Assembly (NCBI GenBank): GCA_018267705.1
Contig: JAFDXX010000004.1
Location: 310,001 to 374,000, forward strand
Direction: 5' to 3'
DNA: 64,000 bases
DNA from: Bacteroidota bacterium
GTDB lineage: Bacteria; Bacteroidota; Bacteroidia; Chitinophagales; Chitinophagaceae
In this document: in pieces, positions 1-8,518 of the stretch
Numbering within the stretch: the first letter of the stretch is position 1
How the letters are laid out: each line of letters starts with the position of its first letter
The notes under the pieces: generated by a model
Told to the model about the DNA's origin: nothing
The model's database searches: none
Seen by the model: only the letters and a program-made list of their open reading frames with translations
Translations under genes and position numbers: made by a program

Positions 1-533
1 CAGCTTGGATGAATATGCAATCTGCATTAAACAGTAAAGAGAATGATGAACAAAAAAATATCATCTTTAAAAATGCTTTAACCTTAATAGATGAAAGTTG
101 TAAAGAAATAAGAGTTGTAAGTCATAATATGATGCCCAATGTGTTATTACAAAAAGGTTTGGTAAATGCTGTAAAAGATTTTTTAACTCAAATAAATAAA
201 CAAGGTTTAAATATTAATATAGAAGCAGAAGGCTTGCATAAATCAATTCCGCCACATGTTGAGTCTGTATTGTATCGTGTTATTCAAGAAGCCGTTAATA
301 ATGTTGTTAAACATGCAAATGCTACCGAACTTTTTATAACACTTTATAATGATGCAGATGGTATTGATGTAATGATTGAAGACAATGGCGTTGGGTTTGA
401 CAAAACAAAAATTAAAAACAACGGCATTGGTTTGCAAAATATAAAAAGCAGAATTGAATTTTTAAAAGGAAATGTAGAGTGGGATACAGCTTTATATAAC
501 GGAACAGTTTTATCTATTCATGTACCATTATAA
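1..533 (+). CDS. Sensor histidine kinase, NarL/HisKA_3 type (5' end outside window)
   Basis: C-terminal part of a two-component sensor kinase that would phosphorylate the response regulator two bases downstream. The frame is open to the first base, so the gene starts upstream; the ATG at 9 is internal. What remains is the end of the HisKA_3 dimerisation helix followed by a HATPase_c domain: an N-box around IQEAVNNVVKHA, a G1 box DNGVGF and a G2 box GIGLQNI, all intact. The phosphoacceptor histidine lies before the window. The short ATPase domain and the LuxR-type partner place it in the NarX/DegS-like family. The signal it senses cannot be read here. Confidence 0.93.
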   Translation, partial: AWMNMQSALNSKENDEQKNIIFKNALTLIDESCKEIRVVSHNMMPNVLLQKGLVNAVKDFLTQINKQGLNINIEAEGLHKSIPPHVESVLYRVIQEAVNNVVKHANATELFITLYNDADGIDVMIEDNGVGFDKTKIKNNGIGLQNIKSRIEFLKGNVEWDTALYNGTVLSIHVPL

Positions 534-535
534 TT

Positions 536-1168
536 ATGATAAAAATTGCATTAGTAGATGATCATCAAATTATAATTGATGGTTTAAAATCTTTATTAAA
601 TCAATCATCAACTATTCAACTTGTTGCAACTGCCAACAGCGGCAAAGAAATTTTGCAAAAAATAAATGAAACAGTAATTGATATTTTAATTACAGACATT
701 AGCATGCCTGAAATGAATGGGTTAGAATTAGCTAAAAAAGTAAAACAATTATTTCCCGAAATAAAAATTATTGCATTAAGTATGAATGCTGATGGCTCTA
801 CAATTAATGCTATGGTTAATGATGCAGATATTACAGGATACCTTTTAAAACAAACAGGTGCCAATGAATTAATAACAGCTATTGAAAAAGTTTATAAAGG
901 AGGCATTTATTTTCAAACCGATATTTTAAATGCTTTAGAACAGCAAACAAAAATTAAACAGCAACAAGTATCGGCTAATTTATCTAACAGAGAAATACAA
1001 ATAATTGCTTTGTTAGAGAAAGATTTTTCTAATAAACAAATTGCTACCGAACTAAATATTTCTGTAAGAACAGTTGAAACACACCGAAAAAATATTTTAA
1101 GAAAAACCAATACCAACAATTTACTCTCTTTAATAAAATGGGCTTACGCCAATAAAGTGCTACAATAA
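536..1168 (+). CDS. LuxR/NarL-family response regulator
   Basis: DNA-binding response regulator, 210 residues, the usual length for the family. The receiver domain (about 1-120) has the acidic pair D8/D9 and phosphoacceptor D54 in the ITDISMPEMNG segment. A linker leads to a C-terminal GerE/LuxR helix-turn-helix (about 145-205) with the typical SNREIQ, NKQIATELNISVRTVETH and KTN segments. The ATG follows the kinase stop by two bases, so the two are co-transcribed and probably translationally coupled. Two 7-2-7 inverted repeats just downstream resemble NarL-type sites and are plausible targets, which would make the next two genes its regulon. That link is inference. Confidence 0.95.
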   Translation: MIKIALVDDHQIIIDGLKSLLNQSSTIQLVATANSGKEILQKINETVIDILITDISMPEMNGLELAKKVKQLFPEIKIIALSMNADGSTINAMVNDADITGYLLKQTGANELITAIEKVYKGGIYFQTDILNALEQQTKIKQQQVSANLSNREIQIIALLEKDFSNKQIATELNISVRTVETHRKNILRKTNTNNLLSLIKWAYANKVLQ

Positions 1169-1173
1169 ATTTT

Positions 1174-1191
1174 ATACCCTATTAACGGTAT
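1174..1191. promoter_or_regulatory. Candidate NarL-like operator, copy 1
   Basis: Inverted repeat TACCCTA-TT-AACGGTA, extended to ATACC/GGTAT at the ends. The 7-2-7 geometry and TACC heptamer ends resemble NarL-family binding sites. It lies 44 bases before the 54-residue HTH gene and recurs as copy 2 at 1401. Binding is inferred. Confidence 0.45.
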
Positions 1192-1235
1192 TGTAGTAGT
1201 ACACACAACTTTTTAGCATTGTAAAAAATTATGCA

Positions 1236-1400
1236 ATGCAGTTTCAACCAAACAATATTTTAACTAAAAAGCACCAAGAAGTATATAAGCTAATGCAAGC
1301 AGGCTATACATCTCAGCAAATTGCCCATGCAATTAAAATGTCTGAACTAACGGTAAAAATTATTATAAGAAAAATAAAAAAAGCATTAGAAAAAAATTAA
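1236..1400 (+). CDS. Small LuxR-type helix-turn-helix protein, 54 aa
   Basis: A short gene between the response regulator and the lipoprotein. The 54-residue product is essentially one helix-turn-helix: a helix around HQEVYKLMQAGY, then SQQIAHAIKMSELTVKIIIRKI, which follows the spacing of the GerE/LuxR recognition unit (hydrophobic positions plus TVK.. where family members have TVKxHxxxI). No receiver or sensor domain is present. It starts at ATG 1236; an overlapping ATG at 1231 hits a stop at once. It is bracketed by two copies of the same inverted repeat, suggesting control by the upstream regulator or by itself. It could be a remnant of a longer regulator; the clean frame with start and stop argues for a real gene. 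Confidence 0.6.
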   Translation: MQFQPNNILTKKHQEVYKLMQAGYTSQQIAHAIKMSELTVKIIIRKIKKALEKN

Positions 1401-1418
1401 ATACCATATCAACGGTAT
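1401..1418. promoter_or_regulatory. Candidate NarL-like operator, copy 2
   Basis: TACCATA-TC-AACGGTA, 16 of 18 positions identical to copy 1 and with the same TTGTA continuation. It sits immediately after the small HTH gene and 65 bases before the lipoprotein ATG, a reasonable activator position. Confidence 0.45.
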
Positions 1419-1439
1419 TGTAAAAAATATTTTTTACAA
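1418..1439. promoter_or_regulatory. Perfect 22-bp palindrome upstream of lipoprotein gene
   Basis: TTGTAAAAAAT joined to its exact reverse complement. It begins on the last base of operator copy 2. The half-site also occurs singly at 1219-1229, upstream of the small HTH gene. It may be a second protein-binding site or, less likely without a T-run after it, a weak terminator. Confidence 0.4.
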
Positions 1440-1483
1440 ACAATTTGCATCAATAAATATTTCATCAATAAAACCTTAACTGT

Positions 1484-2458
1484 ATGAAAAAAATAATTTA
1501 CATTTTAATGTGTGTTACAAGTGTAGTTGCTTGTAAAAAAAATGATTCTTCCATAGGTACTACATCAACTACTTCTGGTAATCTTATTTTTTATATTGAT
1601 AGTGCCAAAATTTATTCAACAGATTTGTCGGGCAATAACAGAAAATTAGTTGTTGGTTTAGATACTACTAATCCTAATTCTTATATAAGTAATTGGGTTA
1701 CTACTACTGCCGATGCTGGTAAAATTTATTTTCGTCATCACATTAGTGGCACAAGCCCTTCAATTAAACAATACGTTGTAAATAGCGATGGTACAGGCCT
1801 TGTATTAATTAAAAATATGGCTACACCTAATTATGAATATGGCGTTACAAAATTAACTACCGATGGAAAACTTACGTTCTATCAAAACCAATGGAGTTCT
1901 CCGGGAACATATACAAACACTTTACAAAGTTTAAGTTTAGATGGAAGCACACAAACCACACTTGGTACTATACCCGGCACATTCACGCATCTTATTTGGG
2001 GAATTAATAGAGCAGGCGATAGATTTTTATCAACTCAATACAGTGGCTCGGCAAATACAGTATATGCAGGTACATTAATTTCCGGCGTTCCATCTTCACC
2101 ACGCAGTTTACCTGCCGGTATAAATAAATTTAGTTATAATGATGATGGTAAAAAAGTAGCGTATTTAAAAAGCGTATCAGCATCTTCTTTAGAAATTTAT
2201 GTTTATGATGTTGTGGCAGAAACATCATCATTAGTAGCAACTTATACAATACCAACAGGTGCTACAGATGATACACAAATTTGTTGGGCCGATGGTACTA
2301 ATAAAATATTAGTTTCTACAGGTTTTTATACATTTCCAAGAGGTGCATTTACTGATTATACAAGTTGCAGTGTTTATACAGTTGGCTCTTCGGCAACACC
2401 CGTAACTTTTAAATTTTCAGGAGATGGATCGTTAGGTAAAATATTCACTTCTAATTAA
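1484..2458 (+). CDS. Lipoprotein with TolB-like beta-propeller repeats
   Basis: Exported lipoprotein of 324 residues. A type II signal peptide ends at C17 (SVVAC), followed by lysines and a Ser/Thr-rich linker. The body carries TolB/WD40-like propeller repeats: recurring blocks of the form YSTDLSGNNRKLV, YVVNSDGTGLVLI and LQSLSLDGSTQTTL, each a strand-turn-strand with an S/D-G turn. Such proteins are usually ligand- or protein-binding scaffolds in the envelope; no catalytic motif is visible. It follows the palindromic sites above and is 11 bases ahead of the next secreted protein, so the two are probably one transcript controlled by the upstream two-component system. Specific function unknown. 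Confidence 0.8.
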   Translation: MKKIIYILMCVTSVVACKKNDSSIGTTSTTSGNLIFYIDSAKIYSTDLSGNNRKLVVGLDTTNPNSYISNWVTTTADAGKIYFRHHISGTSPSIKQYVVNSDGTGLVLIKNMATPNYEYGVTKLTTDGKLTFYQNQWSSPGTYTNTLQSLSLDGSTQTTLGTIPGTFTHLIWGINRAGDRFLSTQYSGSANTVYAGTLISGVPSSPRSLPAGINKFSYNDDGKKVAYLKSVSASSLEIYVYDVVAETSSLVATYTIPTGATDDTQICWADGTNKILVSTGFYTFPRGAFTDYTSCSVYTVGSSATPVTFKFSGDGSLGKIFTSN

Positions 2459-2469
2459 AAAATAATTGT

Positions 2470-4185
2470 ATGAAAAAAATTATATTAATATTAATTGTTG
2501 TTGTTTGTTGTAGCCAAACCAACGCACAATTTTGGAAGAAAAAAGATAACGATACTTCTCAAAAAGATACAACAAAAAAAGAAAGTAATACAGATGATGG
2601 TAATAAAAAGAAAGGCGGAACATTTTTTCAAAAAGTAGTTGCAAAAGTTGCAAAAGGGGCAGCAAAAGTAGCAGGAGCAGGCAGTACAAAAAACACAGAT
2701 AATTTTGAATCGTTTGAGCCGGCAATATATGTAAGCTCTAATCTGTATCCTAAAAGTGTGGGAACTATGCAAACAGATTTTTATAATGGATGGAAAGAAG
2801 GCGGAGATTTAGTTGGTGTTATGTTGCTACCAAAAGATAAATTGTTTTTTTACAAATTAGATGGAACAGTTAAGATAAATAATAAAACTACCGATTATCA
2901 ATCATCTGGAGTTTATACAACAGTATTAGATGGTAACAACAATAATAAAATTATAGAGTTACAAACAAAAGCAGGCAAAACAGCTAAGTTTACTTTGGTG
3001 CCTAAACAAAACAAATTAAAAATTATTTCTATTAATAATCAAACAAGTAAGGCCACTATAGATATGAGTAAAGATTTTACTATACAAATAGATGGTTTTA
3101 CACCTAACGCTTTAATTAAAGTAGAAGTAGTAATGCAAACTGTTGGGTTAAGAGCACAAATAGAAGCAGGTAGTTATAAAGCATCTAAAAATGTAACTAT
3201 ACCTGGTTTTATATTTAAACATTTACATGTTGATAAAAACCAAAAAAACTTTAAATATAATAACCCATACATTTTAGTTTCAGAAACAGAAGTAAAAGAA
3301 ACAAAAGATGAAAACAATAATTTTAAAGAACCCATAAAATATTATGCAGGTACCAGTAGTTACTTTCCTGTTAATGTGGTAAATGCTGTAGAAAACACTC
3401 ATGGAATTGAAATAGAAGAAGGTAATGCATCTATAACAAAAGGTAATGCTTTCTTTTCTCAACCAATTGAAAACGCAACTATTGTTGCTCCCACTTCTGT
3501 TGTATTAAAAGGCACAACATATTATTATGATAGAAAAGAAAATAAAATTTTAGGAAGAACAGAAATAACAACTAAAGAAGTTAAATTCCCTCAAATACCC
3601 GATGCCAAATTAGAACAAACAGTAACCGAATTGTACAACAATATCACCTCAATTTTAAAAGATGAAATGCATGTAAATATTATTGCCCCCGAAACAATTG
3701 CTGCAAACACTTCTTATCAAAAAATTGGTAAATACACTAATGCCGATGAAAATACAGAATACAATTTTGTAAAAGCATATAAAGAATTAAATGAATTGCC
3801 TGCTGCAAGCCCTTTGGCACTTATGGCATTTGGAGAAGCTACTTTGTTTGAACCATTACAAGCAAACGCTTTATTAAAAATATCGTTAGATGTACAACTT
3901 TCTTGGAATGATAGAAAACCATATATGACGCCAATTTTAAATATTGAATTATTAGGAAGCCCTAACGGTGGAAACACAGGAAATGGACAAACAACTAAAT
4001 TTTTTACTGCAGAAATAAATGGAGAAAGTATTGAAATTAAAAAAGGAATAGTTACCAATGAAATGCTTAATAATATTTTACAGGTTAATGGTTTAAGCAA
4101 CTCTTTTAAAACAGTATTGCAAAAATTAATAGCCAAAGAAAAAGAAACCAACGAGTATAAAACAATTTGGAATTTGCAAAAATAA
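2470..4185 (+). CDS. Secreted protein of unknown family, 571 aa
   Basis: I do not recognise the family. A cleavable signal peptide (about 1-19, ending TNA before QFWKKK) is followed by a Lys/Asp/Ser/Thr-rich low-complexity stretch to about residue 45 and an Ala/Lys/Val segment to about 70 that could form an amphipathic helix. The remainder is a soluble, beta-rich region with no cysteines after the signal peptide and no obvious catalytic motif. Codon use and composition match the neighbours. It ends at a strong hairpin shared with the convergent fucosidase. Co-transcription with the propeller lipoprotein suggests an envelope role; more cannot be said. Confidence 0.7.
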   Translation: MKKIILILIVVVCCSQTNAQFWKKKDNDTSQKDTTKKESNTDDGNKKKGGTFFQKVVAKVAKGAAKVAGAGSTKNTDNFESFEPAIYVSSNLYPKSVGTMQTDFYNGWKEGGDLVGVMLLPKDKLFFYKLDGTVKINNKTTDYQSSGVYTTVLDGNNNNKIIELQTKAGKTAKFTLVPKQNKLKIISINNQTSKATIDMSKDFTIQIDGFTPNALIKVEVVMQTVGLRAQIEAGSYKASKNVTIPGFIFKHLHVDKNQKNFKYNNPYILVSETEVKETKDENNNFKEPIKYYAGTSSYFPVNVVNAVENTHGIEIEEGNASITKGNAFFSQPIENATIVAPTSVVLKGTTYYYDRKENKILGRTEITTKEVKFPQIPDAKLEQTVTELYNNITSILKDEMHVNIIAPETIAANTSYQKIGKYTNADENTEYNFVKAYKELNELPAASPLALMAFGEATLFEPLQANALLKISLDVQLSWNDRKPYMTPILNIELLGSPNGGNTGNGQTTKFFTAEINGESIEIKKGIVTNEMLNNILQVNGLSNSFKTVLQKLIAKEKETNEYKTIWNLQK

Positions 4186-4190
4186 AAACG

Positions 4191-4224
4191 AAGCAATGAG
4201 GTTGAATATTCAACCTCATTGCTT
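4191..4224. terminator. Bidirectional terminator overlapping fucosidase stop
   Basis: Near-perfect stem AAGCAATGAGGTTGAA paired with its complement; the innermost AATATT probably forms the loop. The fucosidase stop codon (4216-4218) lies inside one arm. T-rich sequence follows on the minus strand (CGTTTTTATTTTTG) and, more weakly, on the plus strand. Confidence 0.85.
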
Positions 4225-5589
4225 TTCAATTAAACTTTCATCAATTAAATAACCTTCAATATTTTGCAATGCAGGTTTTGCCTTGGCATGTGTAATTACA
4301 ATTACTACTTCATTTGCATTAACTGCAGGAAAAGTTAATATTCTTTTTCTACCAACCGTTGTTATAAAAATTTGTTTTACTACTTCACCATTATTGCCAA
4401 TACTTACGGTAGCTTGTTTTATAAGTTGCCCGCTTTTCATGTTTTCTTTTAAAACAATACAATTTATTTTTTCTGTATTTTTTAAAAGTAGTTGATAACT
4501 TATTTCTCTTCTTTCTATTTCTAATCTTTTATTTTTTTGTACTACAGTTTGTAACATAGCATTCTTTAAAAGGTTATTTTTAAAATTATCATCTAACAAT
4601 TTTTTAAAATCAATTAATGATGCAGAATCTTCTGCATTAAATAATCCTTTTGTATTGGGCGGAACATTTAATAAAAAGTTTGCACCTCTGCCTACTGTTT
4701 TTAAATACAAATTGAATAGTTGTTGCGGTGTTTTTACTTTATTATTTTCTGTGCTATGATAAAACCAACCAGGTCTTATACTTACATCACATTCGGCAGG
4801 TATCCATGCTTTCCCGTTTTCATTTCCTTCATTTAAACTTTTTGTAGAAGGAGCTCCCAAGCCTCTTGTAAAAGTTGCAGTATCTAAATTATTCCAGTTG
4901 GTTGTGCCCGCAATTCCATTTTCATTACCAACCCAACGTGCATCGGGTCCAATATCGCTAAATAAAATAGTGTTGGGTGCAATGTTTCTCATGGTTTGTT
5001 CAAAACGTTTCCAATCATATATTTGTTTTTTACCATTTGGACCTTCTCCATTAGCACCATCCCACCAAAATTCAAAAAATGGTCCGTAGTTGCTTACAAC
5101 TTCTTTCATCATATTAATAAAAACGTCATTGTATTTTGCTGTTCCGTAATCAGGATGATTTCTATCCCAAGGAGATAAGTACACACCCATTTTTAAACCA
5201 TACGTTTTACAAGCTATACTTAATTTTTTTAATACATCTCCATTGCCATTTTCCCAAATACTTTGTTTAACAGTATGGTTAGAAAATTTGCTTGGCCACA
5301 AACAAAAACCATCGTGATGTTTAGCTGTTAGTATAATGCCTTTTGCACCGGCTGCTTTAGCAATTTTGCACCATTGGTTACAATCTAATTGTGTTGGATT
5401 AAACAGTTCTGCTTTTTCTTTTCCGCTGCCCCATTCTTCTCCTGTAAATGTGTTGGGGCCAAAATGTACAAACAAATAAAATTCCATATCCTGCCATTGT
5501 TTTTGTGCATTGGTAGGTAAAGGAAAATTTTCTTGAGCTTGTGTTGAAAGAAATAATAATGTGAGTGAAATAAAGAATAACTTTTTCAT
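4216..5589 (-). CDS. Alpha-L-fucosidase, GH29
   Basis: Glycoside hydrolase of family 29 that releases L-fucose from fucosylated glycans, exported to periplasm or surface. The signal peptide covers about residues 1-18 (STQA before QENFPLP). The family core follows: WQDMEFYLFVHFGPNTFTG, the KHHDGFCLWPS segment, and the conserved FEFWWDGANGEG loop with D177 as likely nucleophile. The C-terminal 110 residues form the usual beta-sandwich. Length (457) is normal for bacterial GH29 without extra carbohydrate modules. It stands alone, with no SusC/SusD pair beside it, so it is not part of an obvious polysaccharide-utilisation locus. The stop codon falls inside the shared terminator hairpin. Confidence 0.93.
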   Translation of the reverse strand: MKKLFFISLTLLFLSTQAQENFPLPTNAQKQWQDMEFYLFVHFGPNTFTGEEWGSGKEKAELFNPTQLDCNQWCKIAKAAGAKGIILTAKHHDGFCLWPSKFSNHTVKQSIWENGNGDVLKKLSIACKTYGLKMGVYLSPWDRNHPDYGTAKYNDVFINMMKEVVSNYGPFFEFWWDGANGEGPNGKKQIYDWKRFEQTMRNIAPNTILFSDIGPDARWVGNENGIAGTTNWNNLDTATFTRGLGAPSTKSLNEGNENGKAWIPAECDVSIRPGWFYHSTENNKVKTPQQLFNLYLKTVGRGANFLLNVPPNTKGLFNAEDSASLIDFKKLLDDNFKNNLLKNAMLQTVVQKNKRLEIERREISYQLLLKNTEKINCIVLKENMKSGQLIKQATVSIGNNGEVVKQIFITTVGRKRILTFPAVNANEVVIVITHAKAKPALQNIEGYLIDESLIEKQ

Positions 5590-5670
5590 ACCTCAATACT
5601 AAAGAATTAATAACAAATAAATACGGTTTATAAAAGATTAATGAAAGCATAATTTATAATAAGCAGGCTT

Positions 5671-5678
5671 TACCTTTG
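5671..5678 (+). promoter_or_regulatory. Bacteroidota -7 box of fumC
   Basis: TACCTTTG matches TAnnTTTG. Transcription would begin near 5684, giving a leader of about a dozen bases before ATG 5697. The box overlaps a potential TTG start at 5676, which argues against that start. Confidence 0.65.
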
Positions 5679-5696
5679 CAGCAAAAAATAAGTAAT

Positions 5697-7118
5697 ATGG
5701 AATATAGAATAGAAAAAGATACTATGGGCGAAGTAAAAGTTCCTGCCCATGTTTATTGGGGTGCACAAACTGAACGCAGTGTAGAAAATTTTAAAATTGC
5801 ACCGGATATTAATAAAATGCCTAAGCCAATTATTGAGGCATTTGCTTATTTAAAAAAAGCAGCAGCCATTACCAATTTTGAAGCAGGTGTTTTAAGTGAA
5901 GAAAAGAAAAATGCTATTGCAGAAGTGTGCGATGAAATTTTAACAGGAAAATTAGACGATCAATTTCCGTTGGTGGTTTGGCAAACAGGAAGTGGCACAC
6001 AAAGTAATATGAATGTAAATGAAGTAGTTGCTTACCGTGCTCATGTTATTAAAGGTGGTGCATTAACAGATAAAGAAAAATTTTTACATCCTAATGATGA
6101 TGTAAATAAATCACAATCAAGCAACGATACTTTTCCTACAGCTATGCATATTGCTGCATATAAAATGTTGGTTGAAACAACTATTCCCGGAATTGAAAAA
6201 CTACGCAACACACTTGCCGAAAAAAGTAAAGCATTTATGCATGTGGTTAAAATAGGAAGAACACATTTTATGGATGCAACACCATTAACTGTTGGGCAAG
6301 AATTTAGTGGTTATGTTTCTCAATTAAATCACGGATTGAAGGCTATAAAAAACACTTTGACACATTTAAGTGAGTTGGCTTTAGGCGGAACTGCTGTTGG
6401 CACAGGAATTAATACACCAAAGGGTTACAGCGAAAACGTTGCAAAAAATATTGCACAATTAACAGGCTTGCCTTTTATTACTGCCGAAAATAAATTTGAA
6501 GCATTAGCAGCACACGATGCTATTGTTGAAGCACACGGAGCATTAAAAACTGTTGCAGTTAGTTTAATGAAAATTGCTAACGATATTCGTATGCTTTCTT
6601 CAGGTCCACGTAGCGGCATTGGCGAACTGTTTATTCCAGATAATGAACCCGGAAGTTCTATTATGCCGGGCAAAGTAAATCCTACACAATGCGAAGCTTT
6701 AACAATGATTGCTGCACAAGTTTTAGGTAATGATGTTGCTATTAATATTGGTGGTGCAACAGGGCATTTTGAATTGAATGTTTTTAAACCTGTTATGATT
6801 TATAACTTTTTACACAGTGCAAGATTAATTGGTGAAGGATGTATTTCTTTTAACGATAAATGTGCTGTGGGCATTGAACCTATTGAAGCCAATATTAAGA
6901 AACATGTTGATAATAGTTTAATGTTAGTTACTTCATTAAATACAAAAATTGGCTATTACAACGCAGCAGCTATTGCACAAGATGCACACAAACGTGGTAT
7001 TACTTTAAAACAAGCTGCTTTAGAATATAAATTGAAAGGATTAGATTTTGAACACATGACTGAACAACAATTTAATGAATGGGTTGTACCTGCTAATATG
7101 GTAGGAGAGTTGAAGTAA
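5697..7118 (+). CDS. fumC: Fumarate hydratase class II
   Basis: Interconverts fumarate and L-malate in the TCA cycle; cytoplasmic homotetramer. The product begins [16 protein letters not shown], the normal N-terminus of bacterial FumC, and runs 473 residues, close to family length. Visible hallmarks are [12 protein letters not shown], the [14 protein letters not shown] active-site segment, [12 protein letters not shown], and the lyase signature [11 protein letters not shown] with its catalytic serine loop. An in-frame TTG seven codons upstream lies inside the promoter and is rejected. The gene is single, with its own promoter and a strong hairpin terminator. Confidence 0.97.
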   Translation: MEYRIEKDTMGEVKVPAHVYWGAQTERSVENFKIAPDINKMPKPIIEAFAYLKKAAAITNFEAGVLSEEKKNAIAEVCDEILTGKLDDQFPLVVWQTGSGTQSNMNVNEVVAYRAHVIKGGALTDKEKFLHPNDDVNKSQSSNDTFPTAMHIAAYKMLVETTIPGIEKLRNTLAEKSKAFMHVVKIGRTHFMDATPLTVGQEFSGYVSQLNHGLKAIKNTLTHLSELALGGTAVGTGINTPKGYSENVAKNIAQLTGLPFITAENKFEALAAHDAIVEAHGALKTVAVSLMKIANDIRMLSSGPRSGIGELFIPDNEPGSSIMPGKVNPTQCEALTMIAAQVLGNDVAINIGGATGHFELNVFKPVMIYNFLHSARLIGEGCISFNDKCAVGIEPIEANIKKHVDNSLMLVTSLNTKIGYYNAAAIAQDAHKRGITLKQAALEYKLKGLDFEHMTEQQFNEWVVPANMVGELK

Positions 7119-7140
7119 GAAATTTATCTGAATTTTTTAT

Positions 7141-7176
7141 CATCCCGAGAATATAAACTTCTTGGGATGTTTTATT
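7141..7176 (+). terminator. fumC terminator
   Basis: Eleven-pair stem CATCCCGAGAA / TTCTTGGGATG with one G-U wobble and a 7-base loop, followed by TTTTATTTTATT. Confidence 0.9.
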
Positions 7177-7270
7177 TTATTCTCTGTATATAACAAAATC
7201 AGCCCTTTGAATAGGGTATTTATATTTACTTTTATAAGAGTATTCCTAAACTAAGATTAATTGTTTGAGA

Positions 7271-7330
7271 AGATTTTTCACTTCGTTTGAAATAATGCGA
7301 GGGAAGCGAGAAAATGACAATGAGAAATCT
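7271..7330. repeat. Degenerate intergenic repeat-like block
   Basis: Bounded by AGATTTTTC and GAGAAATCT, with an internal CACTTCGTTTGAAAT and AAATGACAA. This resembles a dispersed intergenic element known to me from many Bacteroidota genomes. A shorter related stretch occurs at 41752-41782. Copy number outside the window is unknown. Confidence 0.35.
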
Positions 7331-7476
7331 GGTTATTATTTTCTTATTCGTTATTGCGAATTACGAAAGCAATGTGGTAATCTCTTCTGCAAATGTTGGC
7401 GAATTTTATAAACATTAATAACGGCTAAAAACCAATTCATTTTTTTTTGAGTTAGCTTTTCTTTTAATTTCATTCT

Positions 7477-8475
7477 ATGAAAATTACTTTCTTCTCAGCC
7501 CAACCATACGATAAAAAATTCTTTAATGAATGTAATAAAACATTCGGTTTTGATTTACAGTTTTTAGAAGTTCAGTTAAATGAACAAACCGTTAATGTAA
7601 TTGAACAAACCAATGCCGTATGTGTTTTTGTAAACGATAAAGTAAATGCAACGGTAATAGAAACATTAGCTGCTAAAAATGTTTCAATAATTGCTTTACG
7701 TTGTGCAGGTTTTAATAATGTTGATTTAGAAGCAGCAAAAAAATACGGTATTAAAGTGTGTAGAGTTCCTGCCTACTCTCCCGAAGCAGTTGCAGAACAT
7801 GCATTGGCAATGATACTTACCCTTAATAGAAAAACGCATAAAGCATATAACAGAGTTAGAGAGCAAAATTTTTCTTTAAACGGTTTATTGGGTTTTAATA
7901 TATACAAAAAAACTATTGGTGTTATTGGTACCGGAAATATTGGTAAAGCATTCTGTAAAATAATGTTAGGCATGGGTTGCAGAGTAATAGCTTTTGATAT
8001 TATTGCCAATAAAGAAATAGAAACATTAGGTGTAGAATATTTGCCATTGATAAATGTATTGCAACAATCTGATATTATTTCGTTACACTGCCCTTTGAAT
8101 GAACAAACAAAACACATCATCAATCAACAAACTATTCAATTAATGAAAACCGGCGTAATGCTTATTAATACAAGTAGAGGTGCATTAATAGATACTAAAG
8201 CAGTTGTAGATGCCTTAAAAAATGTAAAGCTTGGTTATTTAGGAATTGATGTATATGAGCAAGAAGAAAAATTGTTTTTTAAAGATTTGTCTGAAAATAT
8301 TATTGAAGATGATTTAATACAAAGACTCATGAGTTTCCCGAATGTATTGGTTACAGCACATCAGGCATTCTTTACTAAAGAAGCCATTGAGCAAATAGCT
8401 TTCACTACTTTAAACAGTGTTAAAATATTATGTGAAAATAAAATTCCTGAAAACAAGGCAATATTATTAACCTAA
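7477..8475 (+). CDS. ldhA: D-lactate dehydrogenase (2-hydroxyacid dehydrogenase)
   Basis: NAD-dependent reductase of pyruvate to D-lactate, used to reoxidise NADH in fermentation. At 332 residues it has the standard two-domain layout: the LdhA-specific N-terminus MKITFFSAQPYDKKFF, the RCAGFNNVDLEAAKKYGI and YSPEAVAEHALAM segments, the Rossmann GTGNIGKA loop near residue 150, the catalytic-domain arginine in INTSRGALIDTKAVVDAL, and the active-site histidine in VTAHQAFFT. Closely related 2-hydroxyacid dehydrogenases share these features, but the N-terminus and overall fit favour D-lactate. It is transcribed alone or with the lipoprotein 43 bases downstream. Confidence 0.93.
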   Translation: MKITFFSAQPYDKKFFNECNKTFGFDLQFLEVQLNEQTVNVIEQTNAVCVFVNDKVNATVIETLAAKNVSIIALRCAGFNNVDLEAAKKYGIKVCRVPAYSPEAVAEHALAMILTLNRKTHKAYNRVREQNFSLNGLLGFNIYKKTIGVIGTGNIGKAFCKIMLGMGCRVIAFDIIANKEIETLGVEYLPLINVLQQSDIISLHCPLNEQTKHIINQQTIQLMKTGVMLINTSRGALIDTKAVVDALKNVKLGYLGIDVYEQEEKLFFKDLSENIIEDDLIQRLMSFPNVLVTAHQAFFTKEAIEQIAFTTLNSVKILCENKIPENKAILLT

Positions 8476-8518
8476 TTTTATTCTTTATTACTGTAATTTA
8501 GTTTTAAGTTTATATTCA

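Larger units (their letters stand above)
7119..7476. other. Gene-free interval between fumC and ldhA
   Basis: About 360 bases without a coding frame. It holds the fumC terminator at its start and a block at 7271-7330 that looks like a worn copy of a dispersed intergenic repeat (AGATTT...AAATCT ends). No RNA gene or convincing -7 box for ldhA is seen. Confidence 0.6.

Noticed and set aside
3717..4229. Minus-strand frame of about 170 codons
   Set aside because: Antisense to the secreted 571-residue protein and crosses the shared terminator; no signal or domain.
5676..5696. TTG start of fumC
   Set aside because: Overlaps the TAnnTTTG promoter and adds residues not seen in FumC.
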